From: Sphingomonas glaciei
GTDB lineage: Bacteria > Pseudomonadota > Alphaproteobacteria > Sphingomonadales > Sphingomonadaceae
Reading direction: 5' to 3'
Length of the DNA: 64,000 bases
Assembly: GCF_023380025.1 (NCBI RefSeq)
Contig: NZ_CP097253.1
Coordinates: 1,674,001-1,738,000, forward strand
Both the position numbers and the translations under genes were made by a program. Position 1 is the first letter of the stretch; the number at the start of each line of letters is the position of its first letter. Of the stretch, positions 24,270 to 33,753 are shown one piece after another. The notes under the pieces were generated by a model. It was not told the DNA's origin. It was given only the letters and a program-made list of their open reading frames with translations, and did no database searches.

Positions 24270-24871
24270 GGAACCACCAATGTGTCGCCGCTCAAAATCT
24301 GCGGTATGTCGTTCGAGTTCAAGCGCCCTCCGCTTCCCCTTAGCGCGTCCACTATTCGCACACGGATCGTCAACAGATCGCTACCAGACTTGCGGATAAT
24401 GCGAATATTTCCGAGATCCGCGAATTCCGTCGCGCCGCCGGCAATGCTCAACGCCTCGAGCGCATTGACGTAGCGCCCCGGGGTGAAGGTGCCTGGTCCT
24501 TTGACCTTCCCGACCACCGAGAACTGGAAGCCGGTAGGATTCTTGACGGACACGGTGACTTGCGGGACCGAGCCGCGATACTGCGGCTGGAGACCGGCGG
24601 TGATGATCCGCTCCAGTTCGGAGGGGAGACGACCCGCGGCGACGACCTGCCCGACCAGCGGGAAGGCGAAGGTACCATCGGGAAGGACCCGGACGCTGCG
24701 CTGCAGCCGTTCGTCACCCCATACCAGCACATCGATCTCGTCACCCGGATTGATCCGGTAGGCGACCCCGGTGGGAGCAGCCTGGCTTGCCTGCTGCGCG
24801 TTCGCCGTGTTGCCGAAACCGCCGAAGGCGATTGCAAGCAGCAGGGCAAGGTAGATGTTAATGCGAGCCAT
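24266..24871 (-). CDS. Wza/GumB-like polysaccharide export protein
   Basis: This export protein of about 201 residues begins at the ATG at 24871, with AGGAG five bases upstream, and a signal peptide (RINIYLALLLAIAFGGF). The polysaccharide export domain begins with YRINPGDEIDVLVWGDERLQ and continues with VLPDGTFAFPLVGQV; both are hallmarks of the Wza family. An SLBB-like domain follows (VVGKVKGPGTFTPGRYVN, GGATEFADLGNIRIIRK). No lipobox Cys is present, unlike Wza itself. It is the first gene of the operon with the barrel, wzz and kinase genes and is divergent from the TPR lipoprotein. It would form part of the outer-membrane exit of the EPS. Confidence 0.93.
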   Translation of the reverse strand: MARINIYLALLLAIAFGGFGNTANAQQASQAAPTGVAYRINPGDEIDVLVWGDERLQRSVRVLPDGTFAFPLVGQVVAAGRLPSELERIITAGLQPQYRGSVPQVTVSVKNPTGFQFSVVGKVKGPGTFTPGRYVNALEALSIAGGATEFADLGNIRIIRKSGSDLLTIRVRIVDALRGSGGRLNSNDIPQILSGDTLVVP

Positions 24872-24967
24872 GTTACTCCTGCTCAAATCGGGGTATTGGA
24901 AGGTGTTCGGTGTTCTCACTCGACTCTTCTGGTCAGAATCCGCTCAAAGGTCTAGTCGAACCCGTTT

Positions 24968-26389
24968 ATGAACCACAAGAACAGGTTGAGCGATATTCTG
25001 CTCCCGTCCCTGATCATGCTTGCTTCGCTGAGCGCCTGCGACAACCGCCAGGAAAAGGCCCAAAAAGCCTATACCGACTATCAGGCCGCGGTCGTGGCAG
25101 GCGATCTCCGTACGGCCAGGCAAGCCCTGGGCAAGCTGGTCGCGGCCGATGATTCAAACGCCGACTATTGGATCGAGCTTGGGAAGATCTCCGTGCAGTT
25201 GTCCGATTATGGAACAGCTTATGACGCCTTCCAGCGTGCACATGAGCTGAACCGCGGCAATGTCGAAGTACTTTCGATCATGACCCAGCTTGCGCTGCGC
25301 GGGGGCAATCTCGAGGTCGCCACCGATAATGCCCGTCAGCTCGAACTCGTCGCGCCGACCAACTCGGCGGTTCCGCTGACCAAGGGCTACGTGGCGCTGC
25401 GGCGAGGCGATTATGCCGAGGCAGAGCGGCAGGTCGCGGCGTTTGCGGCCCTTGCTCCCTTCGATCCCAGCGGAAAGATCCTGCAATCGCGGATTTTCAT
25501 GGCTCAGGGGAAGCAGGACGACGCCATCACACTGCTTCGTTCGCAGGTCACTCAACAGCCTTCGGATGCGATGAGCCTGCGTGCGCTCGCCAGCATATAC
25601 GAACTGCGCGAAGAATGGCGTGAAGCGGCCGCCGCGCTTCGAGCTTATCTTGGCTGGCAGCCGACCGATCAGCAGGCTCGTGTGCGGCTTGTTGATTCGC
25701 AGCTACGCGCCGGTGAGATCGATGCGGCTGCCACCGTCACGCTGAAAGGCTTGGAAAGCGAAGACATCGACGCCTTGGTCGCGCCATGGATCGCGCTGGG
25801 TCAGCAGGACAAGGTCGCCGACCGATTGTTTGCATGGGCTCAGAGTGCCAGCACCGGCCGCCGCATTGCCGTCGCCCGCTTCCTGACCTTTACCTCTCAG
25901 CCGACGCGCGCGATCGCATTGACCGAGAGGGAAGCGAGCCTGCCGGTCCGCCCTAACAATATTTTCGCCAATGCGATTTATGGCACGGCTCTGACGCAGA
26001 GCGGCCGAGCCCGTGAGGGACTGTCGCGCCTCGACGCCGTGATTGCGCTCGACGGCAAGAATCGTGAAGCACTGCGTGCCCGAGCGTTGCTGCGGAGCAG
26101 GGCTGGACAACATCGAGAAGCGATCGAAGACGCCCAGAAACTGGTCGCTGCAGACCGGGATGCCGCCCCCGCGCGTCTGCTGATGGCGCGCATCTACGCA
26201 GCCTCAGGGAATGCAGATGGCGCGCGGCGGACCTTGTGGGAGGCGTTTCACGACATCGGCGGAGATCGTTCCATCTACGATGCTCTGAAGCCACTTGTGG
26301 CAAAATCCGACGGCGCGGACGCGGCGCAACGACTCTCTCAAGAATTTTACGATAAGCGAAACGAACAGATAACCCGGAGCTTTGCGTGA
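24968..26389 (+). CDS. TPR-repeat lipoprotein of the EPS/exosortase locus
   Basis: This 473-residue protein has a lipoprotein signal (LIMLASLSAC, Cys24) followed by about ten tetratricopeptide-type helical repeats, for example DYGTAYDAFQRAHELNRGN and GQHREAIEDAQKLVAAD. Such TPR proteins are common partners of exosortase loci (PrsT-like) and may act as scaffolds for EPS export or protein sorting. The lipobox and repeats are visible; the partner is unknown. The stop overlaps the glycosylphosphotransferase start as GTGA, so it heads an operon of four genes ending with the SleB-like hydrolase. It is divergent from the Wza-like gene with 96 bases between them. Confidence 0.85.
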   Translation: MNHKNRLSDILLPSLIMLASLSACDNRQEKAQKAYTDYQAAVVAGDLRTARQALGKLVAADDSNADYWIELGKISVQLSDYGTAYDAFQRAHELNRGNVEVLSIMTQLALRGGNLEVATDNARQLELVAPTNSAVPLTKGYVALRRGDYAEAERQVAAFAALAPFDPSGKILQSRIFMAQGKQDDAITLLRSQVTQQPSDAMSLRALASIYELREEWREAAAALRAYLGWQPTDQQARVRLVDSQLRAGEIDAAATVTLKGLESEDIDALVAPWIALGQQDKVADRLFAWAQSASTGRRIAVARFLTFTSQPTRAIALTEREASLPVRPNNIFANAIYGTALTQSGRAREGLSRLDAVIALDGKNREALRARALLRSRAGQHREAIEDAQKLVAADRDAAPARLLMARIYAASGNADGARRTLWEAFHDIGGDRSIYDALKPLVAKSDGADAAQRLSQEFYDKRNEQITRSFA

Positions 26390-27888
26390 TCGCCCCCCCG
26401 GACGAGGACATCCTGTTGGAAGAGGCAGCGCCCTATGCGGCGGCGGCGGCGCGACCACGCGCGCCCAACGTGACGGCGACCGGCACGAGGTTCACGTCGA
26501 ACATCGTCGGCCCGCTCCTGTTCCTGCGCGACATGCTGTGCTTCCTGCTCGCGTTCCCGGCGGCGCTGTTCATCTATGACGGGCTGTTCGCGCAGTCGCT
26601 GGTGCCCTCTGTCCACTTCTTCGCGGCGACGGCGATGCTCGGGAGCTTCATCCTGCTGCGAGTATCAAAGGACAGCTATCTCCAGAACCTGTTCACGCTC
26701 AACGAACGCGGCGACAGCGCGGTATTCGACGCGCTGCTGGGAGGGCTGGTCGCCACGGCGCTCGTCTTCCTATCGGGCATGGTGGAGAACTTCTCCCGCG
26801 GCGTGAGCGTCCTCTACGTCGCTGCCACCGTGATCTTCCTGGCAGCGTCTCGCTGGCCGTTCCATCGCATGCTCGACCGGATGGCGAACCGCGGCGTGAT
26901 CGGGCAGCGAATCGCCTTTTACGGTGCGGATCCGGGGTCGATCGAGGCCATCCGCAAGGTGCTGGCGGCAAGCAACCTTAGCCACCTCCACTTCGTCGGC
27001 GTGGCCGACGACCGCCCCAAGCTGCCAGATATCCCCGAACTTCGCTTCATTGGCGGAAGCGACGAGCTGGCGACCATGGCCCGCGCCGGCGAGGTCGACC
27101 AGGTCCTGATCAGCGTCCGCAATCTCCCCCCTGCCCGCCTCCACGAGATCATGGAGCGGCTGAATTCCGTGTGCGTCGACATTTCGTTGATCCCCGACCA
27201 GGCGATCGACCTTGCGCCCGATTATCGGGTCCGCCTGATCGGCACCTTGCCGGTCCTGACCGTGTGGCAGCGCCCGTGGCGGGACGTCAGCGGAATGCTC
27301 AAGCGGACCGAAGATGTGATCCTCGCCGTGCTGGCGCTGATCGCGGTGTCGCCGATCATGCTGATTTCGGCCCTGCTGATCCGGCTGACCAGCGCCGGGC
27401 CGGTGCTGTTCGTGCAGCCGCGGGTCGGGTTCAACAACGAGGTCATCCACGTCCTCAAGTTCCGCTCCATGTATGCGGCGCAGACCGATCTGGTGGGCCT
27501 TCAGACCACCACCAAGGCAGACCCGCGAATCACATCCGTCGGAAAGATTCTGCGCCGCCTCAGCATCGACGAGCTGCCGCAGCTATTGAACGTCCTGCGC
27601 GGCGACATGTCGATGGTCGGTCCGCGCCCGCATGCGACCCACATGCGGGTCGGCGACCTGTTCTACCAAGAAGCGGTCAAGGGCTATGCCGGGCGCCACC
27701 GGGTCAAGCCGGGGATCACCGGGCTGGCCCAGGTCAAGGGCCTGCGGGGCGAGATCCGGACGCTCGAGCGCGCCCGCCGGCGGGTCGAACTCGACCAGCA
27801 ATACATCAATCAATGGTCGGTGTGGCTCGATCTGTGGATTCTGATGCTGACCGTCAGGGCCGTATTCCTCGATGCCGATGCCTACTGA
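26386..27888 (+). CDS. Polyprenyl glycosylphosphotransferase (WcaJ/GumD-like)
   Basis: This is the likely initiating enzyme of EPS synthesis: it transfers a sugar phosphate, often glucose-1-phosphate from UDP-glucose, to undecaprenyl phosphate in the inner membrane. The 500-residue protein has an N-terminal part with four membrane helices, a Rossmann-like central region ([18 protein letters not shown]), and the C-terminal sugar transferase domain from a fifth helix near 305-330. That domain has [23 protein letters not shown] and [20 protein letters not shown], the core family motifs. The start is a GTG that overlaps the TPR gene stop by four bases. The WecB-like gene overlaps its end by 17 bases. 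Confidence 0.92.
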   Translation: MIAPPDEDILLEEAAPYAAAAARPRAPNVTATGTRFTSNIVGPLLFLRDMLCFLLAFPAALFIYDGLFAQSLVPSVHFFAATAMLGSFILLRVSKDSYLQNLFTLNERGDSAVFDALLGGLVATALVFLSGMVENFSRGVSVLYVAATVIFLAASRWPFHRMLDRMANRGVIGQRIAFYGADPGSIEAIRKVLAASNLSHLHFVGVADDRPKLPDIPELRFIGGSDELATMARAGEVDQVLISVRNLPPARLHEIMERLNSVCVDISLIPDQAIDLAPDYRVRLIGTLPVLTVWQRPWRDVSGMLKRTEDVILAVLALIAVSPIMLISALLIRLTSAGPVLFVQPRVGFNNEVIHVLKFRSMYAAQTDLVGLQTTTKADPRITSVGKILRRLSIDELPQLLNVLRGDMSMVGPRPHATHMRVGDLFYQEAVKGYAGRHRVKPGITGLAQVKGLRGEIRTLERARRRVELDQQYINQWSVWLDLWILMLTVRAVFLDADAY

Positions 27889-28633
27889 ACGGGTGCCGTT
27901 CGTCGGCGTAGGGTTCGACCGGCTGACCATGGCCGAGGTGCTGGCGCGCCTGTCGGCCGTCACGAGCGCCACGCCCTATGGCTATGTGGTCACGCCCAAC
28001 GTCGACCATGTCGTGCGGCTGGACGATTCGGCGCAGGCGGCGGAGCTTGAGCCGCTCTACCGGGGGGCCGACCTCAGCCTGTGCGATAGCCGGATCATCG
28101 CGCATCTGGCGCGCGCCCGCGGGTTGTCGCTTCCGGTCGTCCCCGGCAGCGACCTGACGCCGAGCCTGTTCGAGCAGGTCATCCGGCCGGGCGACCGGAT
28201 CGCCATCGTCGGCGGGGACAAGGAGATGGTCGCCGACCTGGGTCGCCGCTATCCGGGCGTCGAACTGGTCCACTACGAGCCGCCGATGGGCCTGCGCCGC
28301 AACGCTGTTGCACGGACGGAAGCCGCACGCTTCATCGCCGAGGCCCGGGCGCGGTTCACCTTCATCGCGGTAGGATCGCCACAGCAGGAGATGATCGCGG
28401 GTGCGGTTCGGGCCTTCCCGCAGGCGACCGGAATGGCGCTGTGCATCGGCGCCTCGCTCGACTTTATCACCGAGCGGCAGCGCCGCGCGCCGCGGATCAT
28501 GCAGCGGCTGAGCATCGAGTGGGTCCATCGCCTCGCCTCCGACCCCAAGCGGATGTGGCGGCGTTATCTGGTCGAGGGTCCGCGGATTTTCCTGCTCGCT
28601 GCCCGTCATCGCGGAGGCACCGCAGTTCGTTGA
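27872..28633 (+). CDS. WecB/TagA/CpsF family glycosyltransferase
   Basis: This GT26-family transferase has 253 residues. It usually adds the second sugar (ManNAc-type, glucuronic acid or glucose) to the lipid-linked first sugar. The typical order is visible: YVVTPNVDHVVRL, then ADLSLCDSRII (family D), IAIVGGDKEM, FIAVGSPQQEMI and the C-terminal CIGASLDFITERQRRAPRIM with QRLSIEWVHRL. It overlaps the initiating transferase by 17 bases, which fits successive steps in building the repeat. The stop overlaps the SleB-like gene as TTGA. The exact sugar is not known. Confidence 0.92.
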   Translation: MPMPTERVPFVGVGFDRLTMAEVLARLSAVTSATPYGYVVTPNVDHVVRLDDSAQAAELEPLYRGADLSLCDSRIIAHLARARGLSLPVVPGSDLTPSLFEQVIRPGDRIAIVGGDKEMVADLGRRYPGVELVHYEPPMGLRRNAVARTEAARFIAEARARFTFIAVGSPQQEMIAGAVRAFPQATGMALCIGASLDFITERQRRAPRIMQRLSIEWVHRLASDPKRMWRRYLVEGPRIFLLAARHRGGTAVR

Positions 28634-29772
28634 TCGAGACCGTTACCCCGACCGGAGCACGGCACCTGACCTTGCCGGGTGCCTCGCCCGGCCGCCTTCG
28701 GGCGCGTCGTCAGCGCAGGCTGGCGATCATCCTGCTGGTCGCGGTCGCCCTGTTGCTGGCCGCAGCCATCGCCGCCGGGCTGCATTTCCAGCGAAGCTCC
28801 GCTGCCGCTGCCGGTGAACGGGAAGCGGTCAGGGCAAGCGCTGCTGCGGCTGCCGCTGCCATTCCCGAGCTTCCGCCGCCCGACCTGTACCGCCCGCTCA
28901 GCCCGGAAGAAGCGCAGAAGCTCAATGCCGAGCGCCCGGTCGAGGCCCCCACCGCGACCCCCGCCCTGCCCTTCAAGCTGCGCGCCGACGAAATCAGCCG
29001 GCTGCGGGCGATCGACTGCCTGACCCAGGCGATCTACTACGAAGCGGCCTCCGAAGGCGTCGATGGCGGCCGCGCGGTGGCGCAGGTCATTCTCAACCGG
29101 GTTCGCCACGGCGGCTATCCGAACAGCGTCTGCGGGGTGGTCTACCAGGGCAGCCAGCGCGTCACCGGCTGCCAGTTTACCTTCACCTGCGACGGCTCGC
29201 TGGCACGGACCCCGGTCGCCTATCTGTGGTCCCGCTCACGGCTGATCGCCAGCGAGGCGTTGGCCGGACGGATCTTCGCCCCGGTCGGTTACTCGACCCA
29301 TTATCACGCCGACTATGTGGTGCCCTACTGGGCCGCGTCCCTCGACAAGGTGGCGGTGGTCGGGCGACACATCTTCTACAATTTCCGCGGTTCGGCCGGC
29401 TCGAAGGCGGCATTCCGCCAAGGCTATGCCGGGGTCGAACCGTCGGTCCAGCTGCCGATGGCGGAGGTCATCAGCGACAGCCTCGACACCCTCGACAATG
29501 TCACCGCGCCAAGCGAGTTGCCCGCCGAGGTCAAGGTCGAGGAAGACCGGGTCGAAGCGCTCGCTCCTGCGCCGCAGATCAAGTCGCAGGACAGCAGCCC
29601 GCTCGAAGCCGATCTAGCCCGCGGTCAGCTGATCCTCGGAGAGGCGACACCGGGCGCGACGCCTAAGCCGAAAGCCAGCGCCGAGCCGACGTGCAGGAGC
29701 GGGCCGGTGCAACAGGTGCGCGCAGTGGAATCGGCGGTGAAGCGGGTGGGAGCGAACGGGGTCGGTTGCTGA
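28630..29772 (+). CDS. SleB-like cell wall hydrolase
   Basis: This 380-residue protein has an N-terminal cytoplasmic tail of about 30 residues, one membrane helix (about 33-54, LAIILLVAVALLLAAAIAAG), an Ala/Pro linker, and a SleB/Hydrolase_2 domain (about 115-240). The family motif is DCLTQAIYYEAASEG, with the catalytic-type Glu, followed by VAQVILNRVRHGGYPNSVCG. The C-terminal 100 residues are low-complexity. SleB proteins are lytic enzymes for peptidoglycan. The start is a TTG whose TTGA overlaps the WecB-like gene, so it is the last gene of the EPS operon. It may open the wall for the EPS export machine; that is inference. Confidence 0.85.
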   Translation: MIETVTPTGARHLTLPGASPGRLRARRQRRLAIILLVAVALLLAAAIAAGLHFQRSSAAAAGEREAVRASAAAAAAAIPELPPPDLYRPLSPEEAQKLNAERPVEAPTATPALPFKLRADEISRLRAIDCLTQAIYYEAASEGVDGGRAVAQVILNRVRHGGYPNSVCGVVYQGSQRVTGCQFTFTCDGSLARTPVAYLWSRSRLIASEALAGRIFAPVGYSTHYHADYVVPYWAASLDKVAVVGRHIFYNFRGSAGSKAAFRQGYAGVEPSVQLPMAEVISDSLDTLDNVTAPSELPAEVKVEEDRVEALAPAPQIKSQDSSPLEADLARGQLILGEATPGATPKPKASAEPTCRSGPVQQVRAVESAVKRVGANGVGC

Positions 29773-29891
29773 AAAAGTTCCACTGAACGCCAGTCGCCGG
29801 CAAGTGTCGGTGATCGCCTGATGGACGCTTTAGCGGTGCCGTTACGCACAGCCGACGATCAACTTGATCGGTTGATCATATGGGCCTGCTG

Positions 29892-31322
29892 CTAATGGCT
29901 CGGACGCAGCAAGCGCGCGCACTCTTGATAAAGTGGATGTCGTAGCCTCATCAGCAGGAGCGCCCAGCAGATCACCCCGAGAAATATCGTCCCCGCGAGT
30001 AGCAACAAAGGTGTTGCCGGCGAAAACCCGAACCAGACCATCAGTACGAACGCCGGAAGCACCGCGACCGACGTTATGAGCAGCGCCTCAAGATATATTC
30101 GGCGCAGCGCTCCGGGTGGACCGCCGACCATCTCGATCATCGGCCTGCGATAGAGAAAGTAGGCGAACAGCGCTTCTGCGACTTTAGCCACCGCAGCCAG
30201 CGTGAGGCTCAGCGTCGCTCCTGCCGCGAAGGCGGTGTAACCGAAGATTGCCCTCCAGGTCTCGATCCTTACCTGTTGCTTGGTGCGGTGCCGAAGGATG
30301 TGAATTTCCGCGGTCATCCCGATCGCCACCGTGATTGCGGCTGCGATGGTCAATAAAGAGAGCGGAACTGCTGCAGCCTGCCACTGATGTCCATATAGGG
30401 TTGCGATGATTGGCTCCGCCAGGACGGCAATGCCGACCATCATCGGCCAAAGCACTCCCAGCAGAAGCCGCATGAAGCGAAGGTAGGTTTCATGGAAAGT
30501 ACCAACTTCCCGCAGGTCATTCGAAAGGCGGCTGAAGACGACATTGCTGCCTGCCCCGAAAACGTTGCTGTAAATGGTCGCAGGCAATCCGGCCGCACGG
30601 GTGTACACCCCCAGCGTTCCCAAGCCCAACAGCGATCCCATCGTCATCTCGCCGAGCCGCGTATTGAGCTGGGTAATTCCACCGATGCCGATCATTTCGA
30701 GACCGAACTTGGCGATGTTCCTTATTCCAACAAATCGCAGTTTCCAGACATCTGGACGCCAAATGGCGATGTTGAAGGCGATAGCAGTCACCCCAAACGT
30801 GATCACCTGCGCCCAAGCGAAGCTCATGTACGCAAAGCCGAAAAGGGCAAGCGCAATGGTCGAGCCCGCAAGGACAATCACCCGCAAGATAGCTAATGCG
30901 GATATCAAGCCGAACCGCATTTCCCTTGCGGCGAGCGCAGAGGGAATGAATTCCATCATTGCGAGAATTGGGAAGATCGCGAACACCAGCAGGAAGTTCG
31001 CCACCTCCTCGGAGTTTGCAAAGAAGCGGGCCACTGCCGATCCAACAAGTATGGCGAGGCAGTAAAGCAAGGTCATGAAGAAGTTTACGGTGAACAGAGA
31101 TCTCAGGAGGTCGCGGCTGAGTTCCGCCTCGCGCATGATATACTTCGCGAGGCCCAATTGCATGAAGACGTTCATGATGGTCGTTGCAGCGACGGCCATC
31201 GCATAGATACCGAAGTCGCGAGGCGACACGAGACGGGCTACAATGACCGACGAAAAAAAGGTGATCAGGAACGAGGTTAAATGTGCGCCGTAGGTCCAAA
31301 GCAGCGAGCGTCTGACCGACAT
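29892..31322 (-). CDS. Wzx-type oligosaccharide flippase
   Basis: This polytopic membrane protein has about 476 residues and around 12-14 hydrophobic helices, in the polysaccharide transport (MATE-like) superfamily. The N-terminus SLLWTYGAHLTSFLITFFSS and VIVARLVSPRDFGIYAMA have the usual pattern of Wzx proteins, where LxPxDFGxYA is characteristic. It would flip lipid-linked repeat units to the periplasm. The ATG at 31322 is chosen; a TTG at 31334 is the alternative. It is minus-stranded, convergent with the SleB-like gene, and is followed upstream by an FkbM methyltransferase and a Wzy-like polymerase with short gaps, probably as one operon. Confidence 0.9.
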   Translation of the reverse strand: MSVRRSLLWTYGAHLTSFLITFFSSVIVARLVSPRDFGIYAMAVAATTIMNVFMQLGLAKYIMREAELSRDLLRSLFTVNFFMTLLYCLAILVGSAVARFFANSEEVANFLLVFAIFPILAMMEFIPSALAAREMRFGLISALAILRVIVLAGSTIALALFGFAYMSFAWAQVITFGVTAIAFNIAIWRPDVWKLRFVGIRNIAKFGLEMIGIGGITQLNTRLGEMTMGSLLGLGTLGVYTRAAGLPATIYSNVFGAGSNVVFSRLSNDLREVGTFHETYLRFMRLLLGVLWPMMVGIAVLAEPIIATLYGHQWQAAAVPLSLLTIAAAITVAIGMTAEIHILRHRTKQQVRIETWRAIFGYTAFAAGATLSLTLAAVAKVAEALFAYFLYRRPMIEMVGGPPGALRRIYLEALLITSVAVLPAFVLMVWFGFSPATPLLLLAGTIFLGVICWALLLMRLRHPLYQECARLLRPSH

Positions 31323-31396
31323 ATCAGAAAGCAAGACCTGAGAAGCTGCGTATGAATCGTTTCGTCAATATGACGGAACTTTCTTGGGCTTCAGCG

Positions 31397-32131
31397 TCAT
31401 TCAACGACATCACTAATTTCATGTTCGTAGAATTTTCGCTTGATACGGATTTGGCTGTCCTTCTTCACGAAAATCATGTCGCACTGGAATAATGCACGAT
31501 CTTCATGACGTCGCATCATGTCACCGATATCGTAAGGAACGAAGCCACGTTCCGAGAGGTAAGCAATGACTTCCGAGATTAAAGGAGCGCCCTTGTTGTA
31601 TTCCAGCAGGGCGACTTCAGCCATAATAACTTCAACATTCTTCAACGTTTCTTGCGCGCCGGCGAGGACTTGCAATTCATAACCCTGAACGTCGAGCTTA
31701 AGGAGAAGAGGGCCCGAGAGGCCAACTTGCAGATCGTCCAGACGGCGCATCGGCAGTGCCAGTTCGTCCCGGTCGAAAGCGGTCACTTCTTCGAGCACCG
31801 AAGCACCGGTTGGCCAGACGGGGTCGACATGAAAGGGGACCGCTGCCGCCTGCTCGGCACCCAGCAGGCATAGGGTGTAGGGAAAGCCGGCAGCTTCCAG
31901 ATCAGCCCGCAGTGCTTCCTGTGCTTCCACCATATGAATGGGTACGCCGGTAAATATCTTGCTGGCTTTGAGAGCCCAATGACCCTTGTGCGCGCCGATA
32001 TCAATGATGCCGCCCGGCCGGAAGTAGCGGGCCAGATTCGAAAGGCTTCCCCATGTTGATGGATAGCCAATTCTGAATAGCGAAGGGTCGCCGACGTGCC
32101 TGAGCCCCTTGCCGATAACTCGCGACAGCAT
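31397..32131 (-). CDS. FkbM family methyltransferase (second copy type)
   Basis: This SAM-dependent methyltransferase has 244 residues. Motif I is IIDIGAHKGHW, the post-I segment is HMVEAQ, and the FkbM signature is LLKLDVQGYELQVL. It is different from the FkbM protein at 1590 in length and sequence, so it may methylate another position or sugar. The ATG at 32131 follows GGAAGTAAGGAC; a TTG upstream is less likely. It lies in the operon between wzy and wzx, so it probably methylates the EPS repeat before it is flipped. The acceptor is unknown. Confidence 0.87.
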   Translation of the reverse strand: MLSRVIGKGLRHVGDPSLFRIGYPSTWGSLSNLARYFRPGGIIDIGAHKGHWALKASKIFTGVPIHMVEAQEALRADLEAAGFPYTLCLLGAEQAAAVPFHVDPVWPTGASVLEEVTAFDRDELALPMRRLDDLQVGLSGPLLLKLDVQGYELQVLAGAQETLKNVEVIMAEVALLEYNKGAPLISEVIAYLSERGFVPYDIGDMMRRHEDRALFQCDMIFVKKDSQIRIKRKFYEHEISDVVE

Positions 32132-32206
32132 GTCCTTACTTCCTTGCAAGTCTGATTACTTCAGCGGTGGAGCCTCCTGTCCGCGGGTGCAAGACAGGCT
32201 TTCAAT

Positions 32207-33568
32207 TTAGGCGACTTCCAAGGCCGTCGCCTGACCGACTCTGGTAGGCGTGGCCCCGAAGCTGGGCTTCGCTTTCAAATCGATTTGCGATTTTCTGATG
32301 AGGTAGCTTCGAAGTCCCACGATCAATCCCAGGTTTGCTGCGAAGACATATTGGACGACGTAGACGGCGAACATCCACTCAGCCAGTGCGTGGAGGCAAA
32401 TGGCGAGCAGGCCGCAGCCCATACCGATAAGAATGTCCGCCTCGGGCTCTCTTCGAAATCTGATCGCAGTCGCGAATGCGTACCAGAGGGAAGAAGCGAG
32501 CAAGGCGATCATCGCGAAAAGACCGAAATAACCCGTTTCCGCCGCAACTAGGAGGTAGGATTCGTGGACGTGTGCCGCACGATTGCCCGCAGACCAATTG
32601 ACGCCGGCCCGGTCTGCATAACCCTCTGTGATCGAGACGAAGACATAGTGATTGGGCCCAATACCCATTGGGTTTTCCGACACGATCAGCCTAGCGGCGC
32701 GCTCGAAAGCGACCCGCTGTTCATCTTTTTCGGTCAGCCCGGCCGCCTGGGATGCCATCCGTTTTTCAATCGCTGAAAAGGCAAACGGCGCGCTTGCAGT
32801 CAGCAAGACAAATCCGCCGATGGCTAGCGCAATCTTCTGCCCGCTGAAGCGGATGACTGTCGAAAGCAGGATAGTGAGTGTGAGCATTGAGGCTGCGAGG
32901 AGGATCGTTGCCCGAGAGCCAGTAAGAATGACCACGATGATACCAGCACAGACACCAAGCAGAGCGCGGATGGGGGCACGCCTGGCCAGGACCATTCCCA
33001 GTGCGGGCATGAGCGCCATGTGGGAGACGAAACCAAGCAGATTCTGGTGTCCCAGCGAACCGCCCGTTTGAAAGACCCCATTCGCACGGTCCCACGAAGC
33101 GTAGCCGGCCTGTATGGATATCCCGGCGACCAGCCCGGTCAGGAGCGCTTTCTGGCCGTCCTGTGTCTGCGCCACTCGGGCGGCCGCCAGGAAGACCAGG
33201 AATACCCTGAGGAACTGGATCGGGTAGGCTAGGGCATACATGGGGAAGCGGGCCTGGATGACGGCTAGAGTGATCGCCACGAGATAGGCGATGAACGGCA
33301 GAACCAGAGCCATCTTTGGCCATCGCCCCCTCATTCCGAGAAGAATGCCCAAAGCCACAGCGTCGACTAGACTGACTTCCCAGCCTTTGACGTATCCGGC
33401 CCACATCGGGATCGCATAGGGAGCGATGATGAGGTGAAACGGATCAAGAACGAACGGAAGAAGCGTAAGCAGGCTCCAGGCCAGATGGGCTTGCCGAGGA
33501 TTCGTCCGCAACCACCCGGTCAAGGCGACTACGGTGAAGAGGATCAATACCAGCGCTGCCCACTTCAA
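32207..33568 (-). CDS. Wzy-like polymerase / O-antigen ligase family protein
   Basis: This inner-membrane protein of 453 residues has about ten to twelve helices and a large periplasmic loop (about 265-335) containing the conserved GIGPNHY and AAHVHESYLLVAAETGYFG segments of the Wzy_C / O-antigen ligase family. Arginines in ARRAPIRAL and TGSRATILLAAS are also typical. It would link repeat units in the periplasm, or ligate a glycan to an acceptor; the EPS setting favours polymerase. It is the first gene of the minus-strand operon with FkbM and wzx, and is divergent from the GH74-like gene. Confidence 0.87.
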   Translation of the reverse strand: MKWAALVLILFTVVALTGWLRTNPRQAHLAWSLLTLLPFVLDPFHLIIAPYAIPMWAGYVKGWEVSLVDAVALGILLGMRGRWPKMALVLPFIAYLVAITLAVIQARFPMYALAYPIQFLRVFLVFLAAARVAQTQDGQKALLTGLVAGISIQAGYASWDRANGVFQTGGSLGHQNLLGFVSHMALMPALGMVLARRAPIRALLGVCAGIIVVILTGSRATILLAASMLTLTILLSTVIRFSGQKIALAIGGFVLLTASAPFAFSAIEKRMASQAAGLTEKDEQRVAFERAARLIVSENPMGIGPNHYVFVSITEGYADRAGVNWSAGNRAAHVHESYLLVAAETGYFGLFAMIALLASSLWYAFATAIRFRREPEADILIGMGCGLLAICLHALAEWMFAVYVVQYVFAANLGLIVGLRSYLIRKSQIDLKAKPSFGATPTRVGQATALEVA

Positions 33569-33753
33569 CGTGCTCTCTCCTTCTCGTCACGGGCTTTGCG
33601 GTCATGGGTTGCATGGAGCAAGCTCGAAAGATTTGCGAGCCTTTTGAAGGCATCGAATTCAATGCTAACGCTGTAGTTTGCGACAAAGCCTTTACAGCTG
33701 GCAGCTCCAGCGAAGGTGAATTACTCGAAACTTGGGCGCCTGGAGAACAACGG

